64,000 nucleotides of DNA from Synergistota bacterium (GTDB lineage Bacteria; Synergistota; Synergistia; Synergistales; Synergistaceae), in NCBI GenBank assembly GCA_023450745.1, contig JAEXGR010000007.1, forward strand, positions 19,175 through 83,174, read 5' to 3'. The translations under genes were made by a program, and so were the position numbers. The notes beneath the pieces were generated by a model. It worked only from the letters and a program-made list of their open reading frames with translations. It was not told where the DNA came from and ran no database searches. Of this stretch, positions 17,585-26,051 are shown piece after piece; position 1 is the first letter of the stretch, and each line of letters starts with the position of its first letter.

Positions 17585-18463
17585 ATGCCGCGCCCTTCCC
17601 TTTTCCGTTGTGCGGCAATGATCGCCGCCGTCCTCATAACGGCCGTTCCGCCGTCGGCGGCGGGTGTGACCGTCGGCGCGCCGGCCACCGCCGGCATCGG
17701 ACAGCCCTTCGTCGTGACGGTAGAGGTCACAGGCGAAGAGATCTCCGACGTCCGGCTCTTTTGGCAGGGGCACGAATCGCCGCTCGCCCCGGAAGATACC
17801 GGCGGCGGGCAAAGGTATTCCGCGCTCGTCGGCACAGATCTGAAAAACGCCAAACCGGGGGCGAACCCGCTGACCGTCGCCTTCAATTCCGGCGGAAAAA
17901 GAGAAAAGATCGCGCATTCGATAACGCTCTCCGCCCGCAAATACCCGATAGAAAAACTTACCGTGGTGCCGGCAAAGGTCACGCCGCCCAAAGAGCTCTC
18001 CGAGCGCATCGCGCGCGAGGCAAAGCTCGGACGCGCCGCGATGCAGAGCAACAGCGCCGGACGAGCGCCTGAACTGCCGCTGGCACGCCCCGTGCCCGGA
18101 AGTTTCAGCTCCGTGTACGGCAAAAGCCGCTATTTCAACGGTGAATTCCGCGGACGCCACGGCGGCGTCGACATGCGCGCGAGGGAGGGCACGCCGGTCA
18201 GAGCGGCGGCCGGCGGCGCGGTCGTCCTCGCCGGAAATAATTTCTGGTTCGCCGGCAACTGCGTCTACCTCGACCACGGCGCGGGGCTCGTCACCTTCTA
18301 CGGGCACCTGTCAAAGATAAATGTGAAAAAGGGGGACCTCGTAAAGGCAGGGGAGATACTCGGGCTCTCCGGCAAAACCGGCCGCGTCACCGGCCCGCAC
18401 CTCCACTTCAGCGCCGCCTGGCGCGGGGAGTTCTTCGACCCCGCGGAGCTGCTGGAAAAGTAA
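17585..18463 (+). CDS. Secreted M23 family metallopeptidase (LytM-like endopeptidase)
   Basis: This 292-aa exported protein has a signal peptide (residues 1-26 ending PPSAAG), an all-beta middle region (27-150) and a C-terminal M23/LytM zinc peptidase domain. Zinc ligands are visible as HGGVDM (H..xD) and HLHF near residues 191 and 275. The motif DHGAGLVTFYGHLS is typical of peptidoglycan endopeptidases. The start at 17585 is nine bases after feoB; a much longer open frame upstream overlaps feoB and is rejected. It probably trims cell-wall cross-links in the periplasm. Co-transcription with feoAB is possible but looks incidental. Confidence 0.88.
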   Translation: MPRPSLFRCAAMIAAVLITAVPPSAAGVTVGAPATAGIGQPFVVTVEVTGEEISDVRLFWQGHESPLAPEDTGGGQRYSALVGTDLKNAKPGANPLTVAFNSGGKREKIAHSITLSARKYPIEKLTVVPAKVTPPKELSERIAREAKLGRAAMQSNSAGRAPELPLARPVPGSFSSVYGKSRYFNGEFRGRHGGVDMRAREGTPVRAAAGGAVVLAGNNFWFAGNCVYLDHGAGLVTFYGHLSKINVKKGDLVKAGEILGLSGKTGRVTGPHLHFSAAWRGEFFDPAELLEK

Positions 18464-18535
18464 CGCGATATTGTCACGACCGCCGCGGCAGGGCTGGCCG
18501 CAATCCTTTCGCCTCCCCGCCTGGCGGACGCCGTC

Positions 18536-19804
18536 CTAAAATTTTTTCAGTTTTTTTATCTTGGGGATAGATATATAGAGATGCGCCACCGCCGCGGCGT
18601 TCAGGAGCAGGATGGCGCAGAGGCCGGCTTGATATCCGGCGGGAGAGAACCGCCCACCGGCGGTCGGATAAAAATCCAGAAGCACGCCGAAGAGCCACTG
18701 AACGATGAACGCGGCGAGAAAAATGACGAAATTCAACAGCGCGAAGACGCGCCCCGACTCCTCCGCCTCAAAGAGACGCCCGATAATGGGAAAGGCGATC
18801 ATCGTCATCGTGGAGAAAAACATCACCGCGGCCCACAGCGGCGCGGTACGCGGGCCGCCGCAGAGGGCGACTGCCGCGAGGCAGATGGTAAAGATAACCC
18901 CCGAACAGAGATACAGCTTTTCCCAGGAGAGCCAGTTCAGACGCGCGAAGAGATCCGCGAGCACGCCGTTCAGGAGATATCCCGCGGCGATGCCGGCGGA
19001 GCTCAGCAGCAGCATCAGGCCGACGGAACGCTCGCCGAACATGGCGACGTCCCTGAGCCAAGGGCCAAGCCACAGATAGGAGAAAGAAAAGAGCACCGCC
19101 TCCGTGGCCGTCACCACGGGCGCGACATAGACGAACCGCCTGTCTTTGGCAAGTTTCAGCATCCCCGCGAATATTTTCAGGAACGATTCTCCGCCGCGCG
19201 TCTTTTGCCGCAGCGCGTCGTCCGGCACGACGGCCGCCAGAACCAAGACCGAGACAAGGACGGCCCCCGCGCAAAACATGACAAAGGCGCGCCAGGAAAG
19301 GTATTCCAGCGCGATGGCGACGGGACGGGTCGCCGCCACAAAGCCCAGGCCGCCGATCAGGCTCTGAATGCTGAAGACCAGAGGCAGCCGCTTGCGCGGC
19401 AGCCAGTACGTAAACGATTTGAAGGAAGCCATCAGCGAACCGGAGAATCCCACGCCCGCGAGCGCCCTCGACGCCGCCAGGGACAGACGGTCCTGCGCCG
19501 CGGCGAAGAGCAAAACGCCGGCGAAGGCGATCATGAGCATTCCCGCGAGCGTCTTCTTCGCGCCGCAGCGGTCCAGGAAGACTCCCAGCGGAAGCTGCGC
19601 CAGCCCGAAGGCGATCAGGTTCACGGAAGAGACGAGCCCCAAATCCGCGGGCGAAAGGTCGAAGGTCTCGACCATTACCGGGGCGAGGAGCGAATTTATA
19701 CTCCCCATGAACATTCCCAGAAAAAAGGCGAAGCCGAAGGGCACCAGCAAACGAAAAAATAGGGGCGACAGCAGCCGCTCTTCCATATCCGCCGCAACCG
19801 TCAT
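18536..19804 (-). CDS. MFS transporter
   Basis: This 422-aa protein with 12 predicted helices belongs to the major facilitator superfamily. The motif between helices 2 and 3 is visible as GVFLDRCGAKKTL. The start at 19804 has a perfect GAGGAGG seven bases upstream; the longer open frame overlaps the preceding CoA-ligase gene and is rejected. It is the last gene of the molybdenum-hydroxylase cluster, 25 bases after the CoA-ligase-like gene, so it may move the substrate or product of that pathway. Substrate unknown. Confidence 0.87.
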   Translation of the reverse strand: MTVAADMEERLLSPLFFRLLVPFGFAFFLGMFMGSINSLLAPVMVETFDLSPADLGLVSSVNLIAFGLAQLPLGVFLDRCGAKKTLAGMLMIAFAGVLLFAAAQDRLSLAASRALAGVGFSGSLMASFKSFTYWLPRKRLPLVFSIQSLIGGLGFVAATRPVAIALEYLSWRAFVMFCAGAVLVSVLVLAAVVPDDALRQKTRGGESFLKIFAGMLKLAKDRRFVYVAPVVTATEAVLFSFSYLWLGPWLRDVAMFGERSVGLMLLLSSAGIAAGYLLNGVLADLFARLNWLSWEKLYLCSGVIFTICLAAVALCGGPRTAPLWAAVMFFSTMTMIAFPIIGRLFEAEESGRVFALLNFVIFLAAFIVQWLFGVLLDFYPTAGGRFSPAGYQAGLCAILLLNAAAVAHLYISIPKIKKLKKF

Positions 19805-19829
19805 TACCGCGAACCTCCTCTGATTTTTA

Positions 19830-21077
19830 TCATTCGGCGGCGATACGCCTCTTCCGCAAAGGCGCGGCCAGCGAAGCTGCGTGGCGGATATCGACCTCCA
19901 CGGCAGGCGGCAGAAGCGCCGCCAGCTCCGCGCGCAGCGCGGACAGAGACAGACCGGCGCCGCCGCAGACGCCGAGCCGCAGCCTTTTTTGCGCGCCGCC
20001 GGAAAGCTCGGCCTCGTAGCGCCACAGATCACGATTTTTATAAAGCGCGTCGTCCAGCGCCTCGATGGATAAGCTGCCGCCGTCTATGGCGATGCGGTTC
20101 TTCAGCCGTCCCCTCACCGGCCCCAGCCGCGGCAGGGTGCTGCCGCATCCGCACTTTCCGCCGACGAGCGACGATATGTCCCCCGTCCGGTAGCGGAACA
20201 GAGGCATCGCCTCGTTGGCGAAGGCGGTGACGACGACCTCCCCTTCTTCGCCGAAGCCGAGCCTCCGGCCGGAGAGGGGGTCGATTATCTCGATGAGCAG
20301 CGAGTCATGGCGGATGTGCTGCGCGCTCTCTTCCGAGCACTGCACCGCGCAGCCGAAACAGGTCTCCGTCATGCCGTAGTGCGTATAAACGCGGCACTGC
20401 CACGTCTTTCTGATAGCGTCCGGCGCCGGCGCGGGAACGTAGTCCCCGCTCAGCAGCAGGCTTGCGGGGCGCAGCCGCGGATATTTGCGGCAGAGGTGGA
20501 GCATCTGCGAGGGCACGCCGACGATGACGTCGCCCTCCCGCACCGCCCGCGCCGCGTCGTCCACGTCGGTGATATTGCCGTAGATGACGGCGGCGGCGCC
20601 GCTCTTCTCCACCCCCTCTTTGAGCAGGCTCGCGATGCTGCCGGGGGCGGCGTCGGACATCATAATGAGGCAGCGTTTGCCGGCGCCGATTATCGGCGCC
20701 ATGCCCAGCTCAAAGAGGCGCGCCGTTCGCCGGAGGTCGCCGTCGGTGAAATGGATGCGCTTCGGCGCTCCCGTGCTGCCGGAGGTGGGCAGCGAGGTGA
20801 CGCGCGCGATGTCGCGCTCCGCCGCGCAGACAAAGCCCTCCGGCTCCGCCGCGATCTCTTCCGGGCGGGTGAAGGGTATCCGCGCCAGCGCCTCGAGCGA
20901 GTCGACGGCGGCGATGTCCACGGAGGAAAAACGCGCGGCATAGAAGTCGCTTTTCGCCGCCGCCCGCCGCATCGCCTCCCTGATTCGCGCGAACTGCCAG
21001 CGCAGCATCGCCTTGCGGTCTATCGGCGGAGCAAAGCCCGTAAGCTCGCCTGTCATTATTTCAAGCGCCGAGATCAT
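19830..21077 (-). CDS. AMP-forming CoA ligase-like protein (DVU_1553 family, phenylacetate-CoA-ligase-like)
   Basis: This 415-aa adenylate-forming enzyme resembles phenylacetate-CoA ligase. The A3 ATP loop is TSGSTGAPK, followed by the acid-binding region HYGMTETCFGCAVQC and the hinge RYRTGDIS. GKCGCG in the C-terminal part adds extra cysteines. The start at 21077 lies one base after the methyltransferase stop. In Desulfovibrio a homologous gene (DVU_1553) sits in the same neighbourhood of methyltransferase, radical SAM protein and molybdenum aldehyde oxidoreductase; I recall that arrangement from family naming and could not check it. It would activate a carboxylate with ATP, possibly the acid formed from an aldehyde, which is inference. 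Confidence 0.8.
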   Translation of the reverse strand: MISALEIMTGELTGFAPPIDRKAMLRWQFARIREAMRRAAAKSDFYAARFSSVDIAAVDSLEALARIPFTRPEEIAAEPEGFVCAAERDIARVTSLPTSGSTGAPKRIHFTDGDLRRTARLFELGMAPIIGAGKRCLIMMSDAAPGSIASLLKEGVEKSGAAAVIYGNITDVDDAARAVREGDVIVGVPSQMLHLCRKYPRLRPASLLLSGDYVPAPAPDAIRKTWQCRVYTHYGMTETCFGCAVQCSEESAQHIRHDSLLIEIIDPLSGRRLGFGEEGEVVVTAFANEAMPLFRYRTGDISSLVGGKCGCGSTLPRLGPVRGRLKNRIAIDGGSLSIEALDDALYKNRDLWRYEAELSGGAQKRLRLGVCGGAGLSLSALRAELAALLPPAVEVDIRHAASLAAPLRKRRIAAE

Positions 21078-21078
21078 C

Positions 21079-21705
21079 TTACCGCGCCTCCGCGATAAAG
21101 AGCCCATAGCCGCATCTGACCGCCGCAAGCCCGCCGCGGCCGCCGAGCAGCGCGTCAAGGGCCTCTTTTCCGCGGTCAAATATCAGCTGCCCCCAAAGCT
21201 CGCGCATCTCGCGCGTATGGTCCTCGAAGAGCAGCAGGTCAAAGCCGTTTTGCTCAAAGCGGGAGATTATTTTTTCCCGGCGTTCCACGCGTCCCATGAT
21301 TCCAGAAAAATCCGCCTCCGCCCCGCGCGCGTAAAAATCGGCGGCGGCGAGCCTGCCGCCGGTTTTCAGCAGGCGCCGGCTTTCGCGCAGCGCCGCCTCC
21401 GGCTCCGCCACCTTCGAGAGGCTGCAGCCGAAAAATACGCCGTCAAAACATCCGTCGCCGAAGGGCAGCGCCCGAACGTCCGCGCACAGACAGTCGTCCT
21501 CCGCGCCCGCCGAAATCCCGACCACGGCGGGATCGTTGTCGATCCCGAGCATCGAAAAATCCGTGCTGGCGTTCACATAGGCGACGAACTCCCCCGCGCC
21601 GCAGCCGGCGTCAAGCAGCGCCGCGCCGGGGGCGAAGGCGCAGAGCGCGAGCGCCCGCCGCATAAGTTCCAGCCCGCCGGGGCTGGGGACGCGGCAGGCG
21701 TTCAT
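21079..21705 (-). CDS. trsM: SAM-dependent methyltransferase, TrsM/DVU_1556 family
   Basis: This 208-aa class I methyltransferase has motif I LLDAGCGAGEFVAYV, acidic loop GIDNDPAVVG, and motif FDGVFFGCSLSKV. The start at 21705 overlaps the radical SAM gene stop as ATGA, so both are translated together; a longer open frame to 22086 is ruled out because it overlaps that gene. Cysteines at GCGAGE and FGCS are unusual additions. The target of methylation is unknown. Conserved linkage to TrsS and the Mop-type oxidoreductase suggests a shared maturation or electron-transfer role. Confidence 0.8.
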   Translation of the reverse strand: MNACRVPSPGGLELMRRALALCAFAPGAALLDAGCGAGEFVAYVNASTDFSMLGIDNDPAVVGISAGAEDDCLCADVRALPFGDGCFDGVFFGCSLSKVAEPEAALRESRRLLKTGGRLAAADFYARGAEADFSGIMGRVERREKIISRFEQNGFDLLLFEDHTREMRELWGQLIFDRGKEALDALLGGRGGLAAVRCGYGLFIAEAR

Positions 21706-23009
21706 GAGAGGCCGTTCCAGAGCGTAAGGTAGTTTACGCAAAATGGCACGAGGCGGCCCCGCTTCGCAACGTGCAGGCTGCACATGCGCAGCCGCTCCAC
21801 GTCGAGATTGCCCGCGTCCTGAAAGGCCATCGAAGTGATCGTGAAGCCATGAGAAAAGAGGCGCGCGAGAAAATAGTCCATATCCTCCATATCCTCCGTC
21901 TGCGGGGCGCCGCCGCCCGCCGGCCGCCGCCACCGGCGCCCGACAAATTCGCGGTTCTTGTCGGCGGGGGTATCTGCGCCGCAGCAGCAGCAGGCGGCGT
22001 CGTCCCGTTTTCGCGTGAGCGGGTAGAGAGTGCCGTCCTGTTTCACGATAAAGTCCCCGTGAAAACCGCAGAGCGGATGGTCGCATTTGGAGGGCTGCAA
22101 ATTTTCACCGCCGACGAGGCCGCCGCTCTGCTTTTCGATTTCGCACATCAGCTCGTCGAGGGTGAAGCGCGATTCGTCGCGCGGCAGGCACGGGATGCGT
22201 CCCAAATGGGCCACGGGCTGGAAGTGAACGCCGCGCACCGCGGGAGACCGCTTCACGCCATAGCGCAGGATGTCTCCAATGGCGGCGCTGTTGACGCCGG
22301 GAACGATCGTCGGCACAAGCGTCACACCGAGGTTGTATTTCGCGCAGTTGGCGATCGCCCGCTCTTTAACGGCAAAGAGCGGCGCGCCGCGCAGCGTTTT
22401 GTATATCTCGTCGTCCGTGCCGTCAAACTGCATGAAGACGAAAGAGAGGCCGGCGGCGGCGAGCTTTTTCACCAGCCCTTCGTCCTCCGCGAGCCTGATC
22501 CCGTTGCTGTTGAGCTGCACATATTTGCAGCCAAGCTCCTTGGCGGCGGCGACCAGCTCCGGCAGGTCGCCGCGCAGCGTCGGCTCGCCGCCGCTCAGTT
22601 GGACGAGGGTCTTGCCGGGAACGACGAAGCCGGCCATCTCGCGGCGCAGCTCCGCCAGCGGAATATCCGGCCCGTTTTTCTTATCGGCGAAACAGTAGCG
22701 GCAATGAAGGTTGCAACGCTCCGTCACCTCAAGTACGACGCAGCAGGTATCGTTTAGGTGTTCGGCGCAGAGCCCGCCCTCGGCGCAGGCCGCGGGACAG
22801 CCGCCTGCGTCATCTTTTGTCAGCGGTTCGGCGTCTCCGTACCAGGAAAAGATGTTTTTTTGGTTCTTCCAGATCAGTACGGAAAAATCTCCGTGCTCGG
22901 GGCAGCTCTTTTCAAGCCAGGTGGCGCCGTCCCTCACCACCACCCGCGCGGCGAGCCGCCGCCCGCAGAGGGGGCAGACGCTGTATGTCTCTCTGATGAC
23001 CTTCCGCAC
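21702..23009 (-). CDS. trsS: Radical SAM protein, TrsS family
   Basis: This 435-aa protein is a radical SAM enzyme. The N-terminal zinc-ribbon-like part has CPLCG and CPEHGDF, then the 4Fe-4S motif CNLHCRYCF near residue 97. SGGEPTLR follows as the SAM-binding segment, and the C-terminal region is rich in cysteines, including four in a row (CCCCG) near residue 340. Some members of the family are described as selenoproteins in this region; here only Cys codons are present. It overlaps the methyltransferase gene by four bases and follows a 64-aa redox protein by eight. Its reaction is not established. Confidence 0.82.
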   Translation of the reverse strand: MRKVIRETYSVCPLCGRRLAARVVVRDGATWLEKSCPEHGDFSVLIWKNQKNIFSWYGDAEPLTKDDAGGCPAACAEGGLCAEHLNDTCCVVLEVTERCNLHCRYCFADKKNGPDIPLAELRREMAGFVVPGKTLVQLSGGEPTLRGDLPELVAAAKELGCKYVQLNSNGIRLAEDEGLVKKLAAAGLSFVFMQFDGTDDEIYKTLRGAPLFAVKERAIANCAKYNLGVTLVPTIVPGVNSAAIGDILRYGVKRSPAVRGVHFQPVAHLGRIPCLPRDESRFTLDELMCEIEKQSGGLVGGENLQPSKCDHPLCGFHGDFIVKQDGTLYPLTRKRDDAACCCCGADTPADKNREFVGRRWRRPAGGGAPQTEDMEDMDYFLARLFSHGFTITSMAFQDAGNLDVERLRMCSLHVAKRGRLVPFCVNYLTLWNGLS

Positions 23010-23017
23010 GGGGCTCT

Positions 23018-23212
23018 CTACTTGTCCTCGATCGAGACTTCGACCTGCGCCATCTTCCCCTTCGCCAGGCTCTCGGGAATGAAGACCTGGCCGCAGGAGG
23101 GGCAGCGCTGGACCTCCGTGTTAAAGGAATGGTCGAGATAGCTGAAGAACGCCTTGTGCATCTCCAGCTCCACGCCGCATCTGCTACACGTCAATTTTTT
23201 GTTTTCTTCCAT
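23018..23212 (-). CDS. Small zinc-ribbon-like redox protein (DVU_1557 family)
   Basis: This 64-aa protein has two CxxC knuckles, CSRCG at residues 9-13 and CPSCG near 38, spaced like a zinc ribbon or rubredoxin-like metal site. It starts inside the end of the preceding oxidoreductase gene (29-base overlap) and ends eight bases before trsS. Small proteins of this type accompany the Mop/TrsS neighbourhood in other anaerobes, so it may be an electron carrier or scaffold for the cluster. Function is unproven. Confidence 0.75.
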   Translation of the reverse strand: MEENKKLTCSRCGVELEMHKAFFSYLDHSFNTEVQRCPSCGQVFIPESLAKGKMAQVEVSIEDK

Positions 23213-25493
23213 GCCAAACCTCTTCCAATTCGATCTTCATTCGGTGCGAGTAGGCGTTGTGAACATGGAAGCCCTCGCCCTGCGGGGAATATTCCACCCA
23301 GCAGGTCATATGCCCGACCTCGCGGTAGCCCGTGTAACGTCCGCTCGCGGGATCAAGGAGCTTCCGTCCCGTCTTTTCGCAGAAACTTATCACCGCGGTC
23401 AGATCGTCTTCGAGAATCTTTTCCCGGTGCAGCTTCGCCTCGGTCTCCGGCGACATTGTCAAGACCATCGCCGGATCTCTTTTTACCTCTTCGTCAAGCA
23501 GCTCTTTCATCAAACTCTCCTTTACCAGCTCCCGGTTGCGCCGCCGTCTGCTGTATGTCGGCGGACGCTCCTCCCAGCCGCCGATGTCGAAGATCAGGCT
23601 GAGAATGTGGCGCGCCGGCTTTCCCGCCTCGGCGAAGACATCGCGGCAGTTGGTACAGTACACCACGTAGGGGAGGGGCTTTTCCGAGATCCTCTTATCC
23701 ACGAGCCATCTCGCGTAAGGCGGGTTGGCGATCGATATCTGCCCGCCCCACGAACAGCACTTGGCCTTGTCTCTCTCATATTCCAGCGGGCGTAAAATAT
23801 ATCCCGCCTCCGCCAGCAGCACCCGCGCGTTCTGCTGTGTTTCGGGGAAATTCCGCGCGGCACAGGGGTCGAAGAGAGCGATCTCCCGGCCGTCGCCGGC
23901 GGCGGCCTTCACGCCCGCCTCATAGAAGACGTCGCTCAGCATCCGCCCCTTTATCCACGGCATCGCCTCCCGCATCATCTCCCGGCAGGTCGGACAGCCG
24001 AAGATGAGCTCCGGCTCTCCCAACTGCCGCCACTTTTCGGTGATCTCACCGCAGACGCCCTCATATATTTTTTCGTCGCCCGACCAGAGCGCGGGCGCGC
24101 CGCAGCAGGTCAGATAGATCGCCGTCTCCGGCAAAAGTTCCCGCAAAAGACGGTAGGACTTCGTCACATACCGCGGGTCGGAGGCTCCCATCTGGCAGCC
24201 GGGGAAGAAGAGGTAACGGCAGACGCCTCCGCCGGCCTGCCCCCGGCGGCCGTCTTTAGTGTCCGCGGACGGGGCGTAGAAGAAGGCGGCTCTGTCGGAG
24301 CGGGCAAACGCCATATCATTGAGCCAGAATTCGTGAAAGGCCCACGGCATCGCGTTCTTCTCGCGCATCGCCCGGTGGCTCTCGCGCATAAACTTTCCGA
24401 CATCGATCTCTTCCGGGCAGATCTTGCCGCAGAGCCCGCACTGATTACAGGTGGAGATCAGGCGCGTCGCGACCGTGCCGTTGCCGTCGAGTGTGCCGGG
24501 GTTGATCGTGATATGCACCTCTTCCTCGATGAGCTTGGGGAATTTCTGGAAATAGGCCATCATATCGCAGCCGCGGACACACGAGTCACAGCGGCACTTG
24601 AGACAGCGGGAGGCCTCCTCCGCGGCCTCCGCCTCCGTGTAGCCGCCGGAAAGCGAGGGGACCGCCGGCGCTTTGGGAACGACGCCTGCCAAGTCGAGTT
24701 TGATCTTGGTCGGCACATGCGGCTTTTGGTTTTTCGCGTTGCCGGTTTTGATATAGCCCTCGATCAGCGCCGCGGCCCTGAGGCCGTGAGCGACGGCCTC
24801 CACGGCCGGCACGCCGAGGAGGGAGCCGCCGATGAAGACGCCCGCGGCGGCGGCGGTTACGTCGTCTGCGCCCTCCCGTCCTGCAAGGAGCCCAAACGAC
24901 GCCCCATCCTTTCCCGTCGCCACATAAACGGCGTCGTGCGCCGCCTTTATATCGTCAAGGCCCTTTACCTCCGTATCAAGCAAAAGGCGGTATTTTTCTT
25001 TGGAAAACTGTTCTTCGATGTCTTTCATAAAAATATCGGGAGAAAGTATCTCCCATAGATGGCCGCCGATGCGGTCTTTCTTTTCATACACCGTCACGTC
25101 GTATTTTTTATTCGCGAGCCGCAGCGCGCAGGCCAGGCCGCTTGCGCCGCCGCCGACCACCGCGACGCTTTTGCCCTTCGCGGGCATGTTGTAGCTGTTG
25201 GGCGCCGTCCTCGCCGCATAGGTCACGGCGGCTTTTTCAAGAAGCTTCAGGTTTACCGCGCCGCCCGCCCCGCCGCGCGGGCAGCCAACGCGGCATCTTT
25301 CGTCGCAGACCGCCGCGACGATGCGCGGAAAGGCGACGGCGTTGGCGTAGAGGCGGTACGCCAGATTAAAGGCCCCGCGCTCCACGCGCGGGATAAATTC
25401 CCTGATATCAAAATGGAAGGGGCAGGCGGAGACGCAGGGGGCCGCCTCCCGTTCGAGACAGCAGCCGCGGATCTTATTTTTCATTTCATCCAT
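23184..25493 (-). CDS. Fused FAD/NAD(P) oxidoreductase with dicluster ferredoxin and CCG domains
   Basis: This 769-aa protein combines three modules. The N-terminal cysteine-rich region (CCLEREAAPCVSACP, CDERCRVGCPRG) and flavoprotein core VAVVGGGASGLACAL resemble the small subunit of glutamate synthase. A middle 4Fe-4S dicluster region follows (CLKCRCDSCVRGC, then CNQCGLCGKICPEE). The C-terminal half has two CCG repeats of the heterodisulfide-reductase type (CCGAP with CPTC; CCSWGG with CTNC). The start at 25493 has GGGGGAG seven bases upstream. It lies between the C_GCAxxG_C_C protein and the mini redox protein and most likely moves electrons between NAD(P)H, disulfide or FeS partners and the molybdenum enzyme. 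The electron partner is inference. Confidence 0.85.
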   Translation of the reverse strand: MDEMKNKIRGCCLEREAAPCVSACPFHFDIREFIPRVERGAFNLAYRLYANAVAFPRIVAAVCDERCRVGCPRGGAGGAVNLKLLEKAAVTYAARTAPNSYNMPAKGKSVAVVGGGASGLACALRLANKKYDVTVYEKKDRIGGHLWEILSPDIFMKDIEEQFSKEKYRLLLDTEVKGLDDIKAAHDAVYVATGKDGASFGLLAGREGADDVTAAAAGVFIGGSLLGVPAVEAVAHGLRAAALIEGYIKTGNAKNQKPHVPTKIKLDLAGVVPKAPAVPSLSGGYTEAEAAEEASRCLKCRCDSCVRGCDMMAYFQKFPKLIEEEVHITINPGTLDGNGTVATRLISTCNQCGLCGKICPEEIDVGKFMRESHRAMREKNAMPWAFHEFWLNDMAFARSDRAAFFYAPSADTKDGRRGQAGGGVCRYLFFPGCQMGASDPRYVTKSYRLLRELLPETAIYLTCCGAPALWSGDEKIYEGVCGEITEKWRQLGEPELIFGCPTCREMMREAMPWIKGRMLSDVFYEAGVKAAAGDGREIALFDPCAARNFPETQQNARVLLAEAGYILRPLEYERDKAKCCSWGGQISIANPPYARWLVDKRISEKPLPYVVYCTNCRDVFAEAGKPARHILSLIFDIGGWEERPPTYSRRRRNRELVKESLMKELLDEEVKRDPAMVLTMSPETEAKLHREKILEDDLTAVISFCEKTGRKLLDPASGRYTGYREVGHMTCWVEYSPQGEGFHVHNAYSHRMKIELEEVWHGRKQKIDV

Positions 25494-25497
25494 CAGA

Positions 25498-25884
25498 TCA
25501 CTCCCCCGGCTCCCAATAACCAAACTCTTCCAGCAGTTCCTTCGCGCGAATGTAGGTGGCCTTCATGAGCCCCGGGCATTTGACCGCCTTCTCATACGGG
25601 TCGCAGCGCGTGATATCCTCGCAGTTGACGGAGGCGTACTTTGCGCAGAGGTCGTGCCGGAACCACTCCACCATCTCTTTCGTCATTTCCGTGTTTTTCT
25701 CGTCAAAAAGGGCGAGCATACAGACCGCGCCGGTGAGCGCGCCGCACGTCAGGCCGCTGTGCATCCCGTTGCAGAGGGCGCGGGCCGCCTTCACGAACTG
25801 CTCGTTGCTCTCGCCGCGCAGCCGCAGCCCCATTTCGATAATTATACTCGAACAGCAGAGGCCCTCGACCTTCAGCTGGTACAT
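25498..25884 (-). CDS. C_GCAxxG_C_C family protein (DVU_1555-like)
   Basis: This 128-aa protein has the cysteine pattern of the C_GCAxxG_C_C family: GLCCSS near the start, LCNGMHSGLTCGALTG in the middle and NCEDITRCDP later. Such proteins are thought to bind a metal cluster or act as redox partners. I use the ATG at 25884, which has GAAGAAGAG upstream. GTG codons at 25905 and 25908 would add EEELKL-type residues that also fit the family, so the true start may be a little earlier. It heads the part of the cluster behind a separate promoter and ends four bases before the fused oxidoreductase. Confidence 0.78.
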   Translation of the reverse strand: MYQLKVEGLCCSSIIIEMGLRLRGESNEQFVKAARALCNGMHSGLTCGALTGAVCMLALFDEKNTEMTKEMVEWFRHDLCAKYASVNCEDITRCDPYEKAVKCPGLMKATYIRAKELLEEFGYWEPGE

Positions 25885-25936
25885 CAGTTTCAGCTCTTCT
25901 TCCACCACGGACCACCACACATCGTCAATATATATG

Positions 25937-25942
25937 ATTATA
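25937..25942 (-). promoter_or_regulatory. Candidate -10 element for the trs-type sub-operon
   Basis: On the minus strand TATAAT lies here, about 30-50 bases before the possible starts of the C_GCAxxG_C_C gene. No good -35 hexamer is found 16-18 bases upstream. The gap after the aldehyde oxidoreductase gene also holds GC-rich inverted repeats (26030-26050), so part of the transcription may end there and restart here. Confidence 0.4.
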
Positions 25943-26051
25943 CCGGGCCGCGTATAAATTGACGCAGCCCGGAAGTTGCATGTTTCAGTTTTTATTCGCC
26001 GGACGCCCATCCCTCATATCATGGACGCCGGCCGCCATCCGGCGGCGCCTG

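Noticed and set aside
21706..22086. Upstream extension of the methyltransferase frame
   Set aside because: It overlaps the radical SAM gene; an ATGA overlap at 21702-21705 gives a natural start.
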